Part shown: one piece after another, positions 1 to 5,098 of the stretch
Layout of the letters: each line of letters starts with the position of its first letter
How positions within the stretch are numbered: the first letter of the stretch is position 1
Source: Holosporaceae bacterium
GTDB lineage: Bacteria; Pseudomonadota; Alphaproteobacteria; UBA3830
Direction: 5' to 3'
Assembly (NCBI GenBank): GCA_031262635.1
Contig: JAISHN010000037.1
Span: forward strand, 1-5,339
DNA length: 5,339 nucleotides
The notes under the pieces: model-generated
The model's database searches: none
What the model was told of the DNA's origin: nothing
Seen by the model: the letters and a program-made list of their open reading frames with translations, nothing else
Translations under genes and position numbers: made by a program

Positions 1-55
1 ACTTAATAACGTCTTTATCATTCTTAAATTGTTTGTTGAATTCTATAAAGTTCAT
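1..55 (-). CDS. IS1595-family transposase, N-terminal fragment cut by window edge
   Basis: The minus strand starts with ATG at 55-53 and reads MNFIEFNKQFKNDKDVIK before running off the window. This is the typical opening of IS1595/ISXO2-like DDE transposases (MNFxEFxxxFxxEEDxxxY), which precedes the zinc-ribbon DNA-binding part. A purine-rich ribosome site, GAGAGGG, lies at 65-59 on the minus strand, just before the start. Only 18 codons are visible, so the family call rests on a short match. It is strengthened by an IS1595-type C-terminus in the same orientation at the other window edge (5119-5339). The two could be two copies of one element. Function would be cut-and-paste or copy transposition of its own element. 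Intactness cannot be judged. Confidence 0.75.
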   Translation of the reverse strand, partial: MNFIEFNKQFKNDKDVIK

Positions 56-79
56 ATTCCCTCTCTTCTTTCAAACATT

Positions 80-103
80 ATTATAACATATTGACGTTGT
101 CAA
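80..103 (-). promoter_or_regulatory. Possible transposase promoter with TTGAC palindrome
   Basis: Upstream of the left transposase start the minus strand carries a perfect -35 hexamer TTGACA (103-98) and a perfect -10 hexamer TATAAT (85-80). They are only 12 bases apart, well under the usual 16-18, so they may not work as one pair. The -35 sits in a perfect odd palindrome, TTGAC-GTT-GTCAA (91-103), which could be a binding site for a repressor. No terminal inverted repeat matching the one proposed at 5099 was found nearby, so the outer end of this left element is not located. Confidence 0.3.
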
Positions 104-161
104 GGGATGATTCCGAAAATAATTAAGACTTTAGTCAGAAGATTACTGAGATGATGCCACA

Positions 162-172
162 ATGGGGTGGAG
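162..172 (+). repeat. ATGGGGTGGAG motif, copy 1
   Basis: ATGGGGTGGAG also occurs at 967-977 (minus) and 1177-1187 (plus). Three copies of an 11-mer in about 1 kb are unlikely by chance. This copy borders the palindromic-repeat half at 185-266. Confidence 0.5.
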
Positions 173-184
173 GAAGGCCCCGAT

Positions 185-266
185 CCTCTCCCGCAAGGGG
201 AGAGGGAGGGCGAAGTCCGACGCGGCGATCCAGAATTTATACTAGTTTCTCCGCTTTTCTGGATTG
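185..266. repeat. Left half of a dispersed palindromic repeat split by the IS110 element
   Basis: This stretch shares ordered words with the intact repeat copy at 1192-1304: AAGTCCGACG (213-222 here, 1232-1241 there), GATCCA (227-232 and 1245-1250) and TGGAT (260-264 and 1277-1281), with nearly the same spacing. It contains two hairpins: CCTCTCCC/GGGAGAGG around a 5-base loop (185-205), and ATCCAGAA/TTCTGGAT (228-235 and 257-264). It stops at 266, next to the AT core of the IS110 insertion. Its partner half resumes at 844. No gene is visible between 56 and 288. Confidence 0.65.
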
Positions 267-288
267 ATACGGTGTCGGAGAGTTGGAG

Positions 289-623
289 TCAAGAGTAAAC
301 ATTGAGATGGTTCTCGCTGAATTTTGAGTTATATTTGAGTATAGCGAAAATAATATGCAGCATTTTGCGGATGACGGCGCAGAGAATTTGTTTGTGAAAT
401 TTTTTCCGTTCTTTTAACTTTCGGCGACGGGCTCGGAATAACTGCCGGTTGCCTCCATATAAACTTCCGGCTTTTCGTCTGATTTTTGAGAGATAAATTT
501 TAAGATATCTTTGAAACCCGCGGCGGAGTTGAGGACGGTTTTAGCGAAAAATTTTTCGTTTTTTAAAAGGGCGAGACTTAACTCCTTTTTTGAAACGTCG
601 ACGCCGAGAACAAGATTTGACAT
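289..623 (-). pseudogene. IS110-family transposase, internal deletion with frameshift at the join
   Basis: Translation starts at ATG 623-621, seven bases after a good GGAGG ribosome site, and gives MSNLVLGVDVSKKELSLAL and then YMEATGSYSEPVAES before a stop at 416-414. This is the start of the DEDD RuvC-like domain: the first Asp is in GVDVSK and the Glu in MEATG. In another minus-strand frame, from about 420 down to the stop at 291-289, the sequence gives HKQILCAVIRKMLHIIFAIL, the characteristic IS110/IS116 C-terminal tail. The whole middle is missing, including the rest of the RuvC-like domain and the serine-bearing Transposase_20 domain. The join lies near 415-428 and is out of frame. The protein cannot be active. 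Upstream readthrough to 668 in the same frame has no ribosome site and is not part of the gene. Confidence 0.9.
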
Positions 624-647
624 AAGCGTTCCTCCAAAATTACAATG

Positions 648-825
648 CCTTGGTAAGTCGCCAAACATGTGAATGCAGAGTCTCTGAAGATCAGGCTCTA
701 AGATACGGTCCGGCTTACTTACGAGGATGCGGACTAATCAATCCAGCAGAGTAAAATCTCTTTGCTTCGTCTCAGTTTACCGCGTCCCCACTTCGCAATA
801 TTAGCTCTATATCGCGAAGTTTCCA
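648..825 (-). ncRNA. Putative IS110 bridge RNA (target and donor guide loops)
   Basis: Read on the minus strand, the segment folds as IS110 bridge RNAs do. A 5' hairpin ACTTCGCGATAT/ATATTGCGAAGT (820-809 and 801-790, 7-base loop) has one G-U pair that forms only in the minus-strand RNA. A first loop is closed by GCGG+ACT pairing with AGTCCGC (783-774 and 735-729), topped by an AGAG/CTCT hairpin (761-748), with open strands 773-762 and 747-736. A second loop is closed by GTAAGT+GCC/GGC+ACTTAC (722-712 and 662-653), with a nested inner hairpin. Guide matches to the element borders: CGAAGCA (769-763, left target), CTGGATTGAT (746-737, right target), ACCGTATC (709-702, left donor), ACATG (670-666, right donor). 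Exact ends are estimated. The length near 175 bases agrees with known bridge RNAs. Confidence 0.65.
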
Positions 826-843
826 CCTCTAAGGCTCATACAT

Positions 844-870
844 GCTTCGAGCTTCGCTTCTCGCAAGGAC
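844..870. repeat. Right half of the palindromic repeat split by IS110
   Basis: The word CTTCGCTTC (852-860) followed by TCGCAAGGACG corresponds to CTTCGCTTCGCTCAGAACG in the intact copy (1283-1301). Joining 266 through a single AT core to 844 restores one continuous repeat arm, TGGATTGAT then GCTTCGAGCTTCGC. This half is the strongest sign that the IS110 element landed in a member of this repeat family. The arm is somewhat degenerate compared with the copy at 1192-1304. Confidence 0.55.
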
Positions 871-1174
871 GTAAAATAAATAAAGTCGACTACAATAAGC
901 TAGTAATTCATAATCCCCTTCAACCATAATGCGGTTTCTAATCCTTTAGGTGCCCTTACGCCCTTACTCCACCCCATGGTTGCTCAAACATTGAAGTTAC
1001 AAGGTTTTTAAGCATTCCCCCACAGATTTTTTGGCCCTAATTTCAGAGTATAACATTCTCGAATTTGCATTTTTACCTATCCTGTTCAAGCATTGAAAAA
1101 CTAGAAATAAGCAGAAGAGCTAAAAAGCAAAACGATTTTTCAAACTCTCCTGAAATATCAGCGTTTATGGAATG
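871..1174. other. Non-coding accessory stretch, no gene seen
   Basis: No reading frame here has a ribosome site or recognisable product. The only structure noted is repeats: the 12-mer CCCTTACGCCCT (953-964), the ATGGGGTGGAG motif in reverse (967-977), and two near-copies of a 15-base word, CTCAAACATTGAA around 984 and TTCAAGCATTGAA around 1086. The rest is AT-rich and looks like decayed sequence. Confidence 0.5.
953..979 (-). repeat. ATGGGGTGGAG motif, copy 2, with CCCTTACGCCCT
   Basis: The plus strand reads CCCTTACGCCCT (953-964), then CTCCACCCCATGG (967-979). The second part is the exact reverse complement of 1175-1187, forming a 13-bp inverted repeat around about 195 bp (980-1174). The first part is a direct copy of 1192-1203. 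The two words therefore keep different relative orientations in copies 2 and 3. Confidence 0.55.
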
Positions 1175-1203
1175 CCATGGGGTGGAGCAAACCCTTACGC
1201 CCT
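1175..1203 (+). repeat. ATGGGGTGGAG motif, copy 3, with CCCTTACGCCCT
   Basis: CCATGGGGTGGAG (1175-1187) is followed five bases later by the direct 12-mer CCCTTACGCCCT (1192-1203). This copy leads straight into the large palindrome at 1211-1304, suggesting the motif is an outer part of the same composite repeat, as also seen at 162-172. Confidence 0.55.
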
Positions 1204-1304
1204 CTCCTTTGCGTCATCCTTGAGGAAGACAAAGTCCGACGAAGGATCCACGCGCTTTTCCGGCGCACTCGCCGTCTGGATCCTTCGCTTCGCTCAGAAC
1301 GACG
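1192..1304. repeat. Dispersed palindromic repeat, intact copy (LRFAQNDE type)
   Basis: The core is an 11-bp perfect inverted repeat, CGAAGGATCCA (1240-1250) and TGGATCCTTCG (1277-1287), enclosing an inner hairpin CGGCG-CACT-CGCCG (1261-1274). Outer arms are imperfectly inverted: CGTCATCCTTGAG (from 1212) against CTCAGAACGACG (1293-1304). One frame reads LRFAQNDE, a peptide string often produced when this kind of interspersed GGATCC-bearing palindrome is translated by mistake in bacterial genomes. The 87-residue open frame at 1172-1435 is such an artefact: it lacks a ribosome site and spans the repeat. The same family was the apparent landing site of the IS110 element. Confidence 0.75.
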
Positions 1305-1497
1305 AAGAGGCGACGAATGATCGACTTTACAAAAACCGCGCCGCTGCGGGACGCGTTCTTAGCAATGATAAAAATAGAGGCGGAATACTTAGCGTTTCAG
1401 CGATAAACTCATCCGCTAATCTATTATTTGTATAAAAAAACGCAAATATTTTTGCAATTATCTAAAAATCATGATAAGTTTTGGTACTTTTTAACGT
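1305..1497. other. Upstream region of the usher-like gene
   Basis: No gene is seen. The 3' half is AT-rich and holds a small hairpin GCAAA-TATT-TTTGC (1442-1455) after an A-tract. A loose promoter can be imagined (TTGCAA at 1453-1458 followed by AT-rich DNA ending in TGATAAG), but no convincing -35/-10 pair stands out. A TTG at 1428 opens the downstream reading frame 27 codons early. It has no ribosome site and would bury the signal peptide. Confidence 0.35.
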
Positions 1498-1502
1498 GGG
1501 AG
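1498..1502 (+). promoter_or_regulatory. Ribosome binding site for the usher-like gene
   Basis: GGGAG lies six bases before ATG 1509. It fixes the start directly before the signal peptide MFKVAKGLAACS, not at the upstream TTG 1428. Confidence 0.75.
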
Positions 1503-1508
1503 AGTTAT

Positions 1509-3413
1509 ATGTTCAAAGTTGCCAAAGGATTAGCAGCTTGTTCTCTATTATTTATGTGCGGCGGCGCGGTTGCGGAAGAAGTTTCAGACTCTAGCTCTAA
1601 AGAAGAAAAAGCGTCAAGCTCGGACAAGAAGAAAAAAGAATCCGGCTACGAAGACAGCTTTTTAAACATAAAATTCGCTCACGAGAGAGATAATAATTAT
1701 CCTTTGGGACCTAAAAATTCTTCCGCCGTCGCTTTGACGCCATATTTAGCGTTCGACAATTGGCGTATTGACGCGGACGCTTACTACGGTCGTCAGTTTA
1801 GCTACAACGGACATATAAAGAAGCCGACTTACTGGTGGGGAACTATTCCAGACCATGACAGAGCGGATTTTTACGAGACTTTTGGCGAAAAATTTAACGG
1901 CAAAAAAAGAAAAGAAGTAATTACGACAAAAGTTCTCGAGAGTACCTTAAATAAGCCTCACTTTTATAGAAACTATACTCGAGCGGTTTATACAAACAAG
2001 AATCATAACTTCCGCGCGATGATTGGAGATACCAGAACAAGCAATACGATCGGTTTCCAGCAGGGCATGACCGGAGGCGGAATAAGCGTCTTCAGACAGG
2101 ACGGGAACGGCTCTGTAATTGGCGCGGGCGATACTATACTTCTTGGAAGACCTAGCAGAATTGAATACAGAATAGACGGTCAGTTTACCTGCATGCAAAA
2201 CTTCGCTTCCGGCCTTTACTCTATCGAAGACCTTACGCCGGAAGCCAGAATACCTGGAGCTTCGATAAAAATTCGCGATCAAATAGACAGAAGCGACGTT
2301 ATAAAAATAGACTACTTCAGCGGCTACGGCATGCTTGCTCAGGGCAAAGACGATTTTGATTTTACCGTTCTTTGCAATCATACCTGGCATTTGGAAGATC
2401 CTTATAGAATACGCTACACAAAAAAGCCTCGCTATAGCGCGAACTACAGATACGGTTTCTCCGACGATATCACTGCCGGAATCGGAGCGCAGGCTTACGA
2501 AAAAGCGTTTACTATCGACAGCGCCGTTATCTTTAGCGGAGCTTTTGGAAAAATCTCTCCAAACATAGCCTACAGCGACTCTCGCGCCGGCGAAAAGACT
2601 CGCAGAACGGGCGGATACGGAATTTTCTACGCTCTTCCCGAAAACGACGCGGGAATATTCTTTGAAGCGTTGTTAGCTTACCAAGGAAGAGGCTACAGCG
2701 ATCTTGGCGTATCCGAAGACGTAGAGAAAAATTTAGACGAGATCATCGACGAGTACTTTGCCGGCGACGCAAAGATGCAAAAGTTTAAGAGTCGTTCTAG
2801 CGAGGGCGCTTCTACAAGAAAGGTTACTCTCAGGCTCTATACAAAACCAATTTGGGGAATTACTCCGGCCTTTATATTCAACAGCGAATGGAGCAGCTCC
2901 GCCGATAGGCTAAGCGATAAGAGACTGCGCGAGTACACCTTATGCTTCACGACTAGAATCTATAAAACTTGTTCGATAATCTTGATCGGAGGCTTGAGTT
3001 ACGACGATCCTTCAATGGGGAACAACCGCAGATCTCCAGACAAGAGACTTAACTTAACATGCTCTTGGGATATAACTCCTGAATTCATGGTTGAGGGAAC
3101 ATTCCTGAACTTCGAAGACAAACAGAAAAGAACGTATGGCCATATGTCTTACAGACCTGAAGCCGTTAAGGGGCTGGAAACCGACGTTGAGCTGTGGAGA
3201 AGACCTGGAATGTCCGGTAAGATCTTCACCGTTAAATATGACGCTGACTTCTTTGACGTTAAAGTCGTTCACGAGCAGTATAACTCTTATGATGACAAAA
3301 CCGCTCAGACTTCCAACGGCCATAACAGCGAACAGACAATATACCTTGGAACCAGCGTGTCTAAGGACGGATTTAGTACTCCAAAGAAGAACAGCTTCAA
3401 TATCATTAGATAA
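1509..3413 (+). CDS. Short fimbrial-usher-like outer-membrane beta-barrel protein
   Basis: The 634-residue product has a Sec signal peptide (1-22: KVAK, hydrophobic core, AVA before EE), then a Ser/Lys/Glu-rich linker (23-46). Beyond that it resembles the PapC/FimD/CS1-type usher superfamily: a GDTRTSNTIGFQ stretch (173-184) as at the usher barrel entry, a plug-like segment around 213-285 (RPSRIEYRIDGQ, GLYSIEDLTPE, GASIKIRD), then barrel-like strands with YRYGFSDDITAGIGA (313-327) and LLAYQGRGYSDL (388-399). Ushers sit in the outer membrane and translocate chaperone-bound pilus subunits. This one is shorter than usual ushers (about 800 residues), lacks a recognisable N-terminal chaperone-binding domain and ends in IIR without a terminal aromatic. 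No chaperone or pilin gene is adjacent. The mature part has five scattered cysteines. It could instead be an unrelated porin-like barrel; outer-membrane location is more secure than usher function. Confidence 0.6.
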   Translation: MFKVAKGLAACSLLFMCGGAVAEEVSDSSSKEEKASSSDKKKKESGYEDSFLNIKFAHERDNNYPLGPKNSSAVALTPYLAFDNWRIDADAYYGRQFSYNGHIKKPTYWWGTIPDHDRADFYETFGEKFNGKKRKEVITTKVLESTLNKPHFYRNYTRAVYTNKNHNFRAMIGDTRTSNTIGFQQGMTGGGISVFRQDGNGSVIGAGDTILLGRPSRIEYRIDGQFTCMQNFASGLYSIEDLTPEARIPGASIKIRDQIDRSDVIKIDYFSGYGMLAQGKDDFDFTVLCNHTWHLEDPYRIRYTKKPRYSANYRYGFSDDITAGIGAQAYEKAFTIDSAVIFSGAFGKISPNIAYSDSRAGEKTRRTGGYGIFYALPENDAGIFFEALLAYQGRGYSDLGVSEDVEKNLDEIIDEYFAGDAKMQKFKSRSSEGASTRKVTLRLYTKPIWGITPAFIFNSEWSSSADRLSDKRLREYTLCFTTRIYKTCSIILIGGLSYDDPSMGNNRRSPDKRLNLTCSWDITPEFMVEGTFLNFEDKQKRTYGHMSYRPEAVKGLETDVELWRRPGMSGKIFTVKYDADFFDVKVVHEQYNSYDDKTAQTSNGHNSEQTIYLGTSVSKDGFSTPKKNSFNIIR

Positions 3414-3429
3414 AGAGTCTGAACTTGCG

Positions 3430-3460
3430 AAAAAAAGCGGCCTTAGAGCCGCTTTTTTTT
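3430..3460 (+). terminator. Intrinsic terminator after the usher-like gene
   Basis: AGCGGC (3436-3441) pairs with GCCGCT (3448-3453) around a 6-base loop, followed by an eight-T run. An A-run precedes the stem, so the stem can extend and the structure may also stop transcription from the other strand. It separates the usher-like gene from yraN. Confidence 0.9.
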
Positions 3461-3486
3461 ATAGAGAACGCGCGTAGAGTTTGATC

Positions 3487-3834
3487 GTGAACAAAAAAGA
3501 ACGCAAAGGGTATCTCGGGGAATTCATAGCGGTTTGTTTGCTAAAACTTAAAGGTTACAGAATTCTCGCTAGAAGATACAAAACCGTCTGCGGAGAAATA
3601 GATATCGTCGCTCAAAAAGCCGACTCGCTTGCGTTTGTGGAGGTGAAATCTCGAAAAAGCGTAGAAAAATGCTACGACGCAATCAAAATCAAGCAACTAA
3701 AACATATGCGGCGAGCCTCCGAGATCTTCATGAATCGTCGACGGGACTCGAACCGGATTTTTCCGCGGTACGACGTTATTTTAGTCGCCGATTGGCGGCT
3801 TCCTATTCATATTGAAAACGTGTCGGTCGAGTAA
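3487..3834 (+). CDS. yraN: YraN/UPF0102-family endonuclease-like protein
   Basis: The 115-residue product matches the whole length of the UPF0102 (YraN) family, small cytoplasmic proteins with a restriction-endonuclease/Holliday-resolvase-like PD-(D/E)XK fold. Visible motifs are the N-terminal helix with conserved G11-E12, ARRYKTVCGEIDIVA (Asp39) and FVEVKSR (Glu52, Lys54), which together supply the expected metal-binding and catalytic residues. The cellular role of the family is not settled; DNA repair or recombination is usually suggested. I prefer GTG 3487 (MNKKERKGYLGE), seven bases after an AGAG ribosome site. TTG 3481, one base after that site, would add two residues. The gene follows a terminator and precedes the activator gene by 71 bp, so the two may share a transcript. 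Confidence 0.93.
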   Translation: MNKKERKGYLGEFIAVCLLKLKGYRILARRYKTVCGEIDIVAQKADSLAFVEVKSRKSVEKCYDAIKIKQLKHMRRASEIFMNRRRDSNRIFPRYDVILVADWRLPIHIENVSVE

Positions 3835-3892
3835 AAAAAGCGCCGCGGAATCATTCACGTTTTCTTAACAAAGTATATCTAAATTCCTTCTC

Positions 3893-3897
3893 GGAGG
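3893..3897 (+). promoter_or_regulatory. Ribosome binding site deciding the activator start
   Basis: A strong GGAGG lies eight bases before ATG 3906 and only two before the in-frame TTG 3900, so ATG 3906 is the likely start. The 58 bases between yraN and this site show no clear terminator. Confidence 0.8.
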
Positions 3898-3905
3898 TTT
3901 TGAGA

Positions 3906-5090
3906 ATGAGAATTATCGTAGTCGGCGAGAAACTCGAGCGATCGCTCTATGAAATAATCGAGATATCGAAAACGTTTAATTGTCCGCCGTTGTTTTTTAA
4001 GAAAGAAATCAAAACTCAACTGCAGCCGGACGACGTTGTTATAATCGACGGCGACCTTACTCGTTTGCTTCCTAAAGACTCGCAAAATACCGTAGTTTCC
4101 GTCGCGACTTCGCCAAATTACGCTCCGTCGCTGAAAAACGAAGTCGTCGTAAATTTGCTCTCAATTCATTCGATAGAAAAGATAATTAAAAAAGGAATCG
4201 CAAATCGTTTTGCTCCAATCGCGGTTGATCCCGCGACAAAAAGCGTCTTTAAAATCGCCGATAAGATCGCCGCGACAAACGCGTCCGTTCTTATAACGGG
4301 AGAAACTGGAACGGGAAAAGAAGTTCTCGCAAAATATATCTATCAGAAAAGCGATAGATCGTCGCAAAATTACGTAACTGTAAATTGCGCGGCGATTCCC
4401 GAAACTTTGCTGGAATCGGAATTATTCGGACACGAAAAAGGGGCGTTCACGAACGCGATTCAGCGGAGAATCGGCAAATTCGAAGAAGCGGGACGCGGGA
4501 CGATTTTATTGGACGAGATAAGCGAGATTCCGCTCGGCCTACAGGCAAAGCTTTTGCGAGCGATTCAAGAAAAAGAGTTTTCGCGACTCGGAGGAAACGG
4601 GATTGTGAAATCCGACTTCAGAGTAATCGCGACTAGCAACCGCAATTTGCGTCGCGAAGTTGAAAACGGAAGCTTTCGCGAGGATCTTTTCTACAGATTG
4701 AACGTAATCGCTATAGAAATGCCAAAATTAAACGATCGTCCTTTAGATATCGAGCCGCTTGCAAAATTTTTCTGCGAAAAATATTCCGACGGACGCAAAA
4801 CTCTGTCCGATCGCTTTATCGCGTCGGCGCAAGAACGCGAGTGGAAAGGCAACGTTCGCGAGTTGGAAAATTTTGTCCATAGATCGGTTTTGCTGTCCTC
4901 CGACCAAATCGTCGACGATTTTTCTTTGATCCAGAATCAACAAGTGAAAACGTTACGACAAATCGAACGCGAAACCATTTTGCGAACAATGAAAAAATTC
5001 AATGGAAACAAGACGTTGGTTTCTAAAAAATTAGGCGTTTCTCTCCGTTCGCTTCATTACAAACTCGATTCTTACGCGGAATCCGCCTGA
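3906..5090 (+). CDS. flbD: FlbD-like sigma-54-dependent transcription activator
   Basis: The 394-residue protein is a bacterial enhancer-binding protein that uses ATP hydrolysis to open sigma-54 promoters. An N-terminal domain (1-105) looks like a diverged response-regulator receiver (MRIIVVGE, DDVVIIDGDL). The AAA+ domain has Walker A GETGTGKE (132-139), the sigma-54-contacting loop GAFTNA (179-184), Walker B ILLDE (200-204), the SNRN switch/sensor I (244-247), arginine-finger region FREDLFYRLN (257-266) and sensor II GNVREL (315-320). A Fis-type helix-turn-helix is at about 366-387 (NGNKTLVSKKLGVSLRSLHYKL). RRIGKFEEA, ATSNRNL and HRSVLL point to FlbD, the alphaproteobacterial regulator of middle and late flagellar genes. 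FleR/FlrC-type regulators are the main alternative. No flagellar genes lie nearby, so the exact assignment is tentative. GAFTNA departs from the usual GAFTGA. An IS1595-type element begins 8 bp after the stop codon. Confidence 0.88.
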   Translation: MRIIVVGEKLERSLYEIIEISKTFNCPPLFFKKEIKTQLQPDDVVIIDGDLTRLLPKDSQNTVVSVATSPNYAPSLKNEVVVNLLSIHSIEKIIKKGIANRFAPIAVDPATKSVFKIADKIAATNASVLITGETGTGKEVLAKYIYQKSDRSSQNYVTVNCAAIPETLLESELFGHEKGAFTNAIQRRIGKFEEAGRGTILLDEISEIPLGLQAKLLRAIQEKEFSRLGGNGIVKSDFRVIATSNRNLRREVENGSFREDLFYRLNVIAIEMPKLNDRPLDIEPLAKFFCEKYSDGRKTLSDRFIASAQEREWKGNVRELENFVHRSVLLSSDQIVDDFSLIQNQQVKTLRQIERETILRTMKKFNGNKTLVSKKLGVSLRSLHYKLDSYAESA

Positions 5091-5098
5091 TTTAATAA

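Larger units (their letters stand above)
267..841 (-). mobile_element. IS110-family element, internally deleted, with retained bridge-RNA end
   Basis: The element contains a broken IS110 transposase (289-623) and a roughly 220-base 5' non-coding end (624-841) typical of the IS110 branch, in which that end encodes the bridge RNA. Its borders are inferred from guide matches: the minus strand reads CGAAGC-AT-GTATG at the 5' border (core AT at 842-843) and ACCGT-AT-CAATCCAG at the 3' border (core AT at 267-268). IS110 elements have no terminal inverted repeats and make little or no target duplication, which fits what is seen. The remnant is about 575 bp. Complete relatives are usually well over 1 kb, so most of the missing DNA is transposase. 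It sits inside a palindromic repeat (185-266 plus 844-870). Confidence 0.75.

Noticed and set aside
174..180. GGCCCC as the outer terminal repeat of the left IS1595 copy
   Set aside because: Only the GGGGC start matches the proposed right-hand end at 5099; the bases after it do not align.
624..668. 15-codon upstream extension of the IS110 transposase
   Set aside because: The GGAGG ribosome site points to ATG 623-621, and MSNLVLGVDVSKK is the normal family N-terminus. The extension lies in the bridge-RNA end.
790..820. Long hairpin considered as an intrinsic terminator or a CRISPR-like repeat
   Set aside because: There is no T-run on either side and no repeated array. Its place and minus-strand G-U pair fit the 5' stem of a bridge RNA better.
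1172..1435. Plus-strand open frame of 87 codons next to the palindromic repeats
   Set aside because: It is a translation of the repeat itself (including LRFAQNDE), has no ribosome site, and its end overlaps the upstream region of the usher-like gene.
1442..1455. Small GCAAA/TTTGC hairpin before the usher-like gene as a riboswitch
   Set aside because: It is a 5-bp AT-rich stem with no conserved aptamer features.
1428..1508. 27-codon N-terminal extension of the usher-like protein from TTG 1428
   Set aside because: No ribosome site, weak start codon, and it would place a Sec signal peptide internally. ATG 1509 has GGGAG at good spacing.
1947..2390. Minus-strand open frame of 147 codons inside the usher-like gene
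   Set aside because: It is a shadow of the plus-strand gene with no recognisable domain and no ribosome site. The same holds for the frames at 2335-2568, 3054-3323 and 3136-3477.
3879..4943. Several 66-83 codon frames overlapping the sigma-54 activator
   Set aside because: All are shadows of a gene whose conserved motifs run through its full length.
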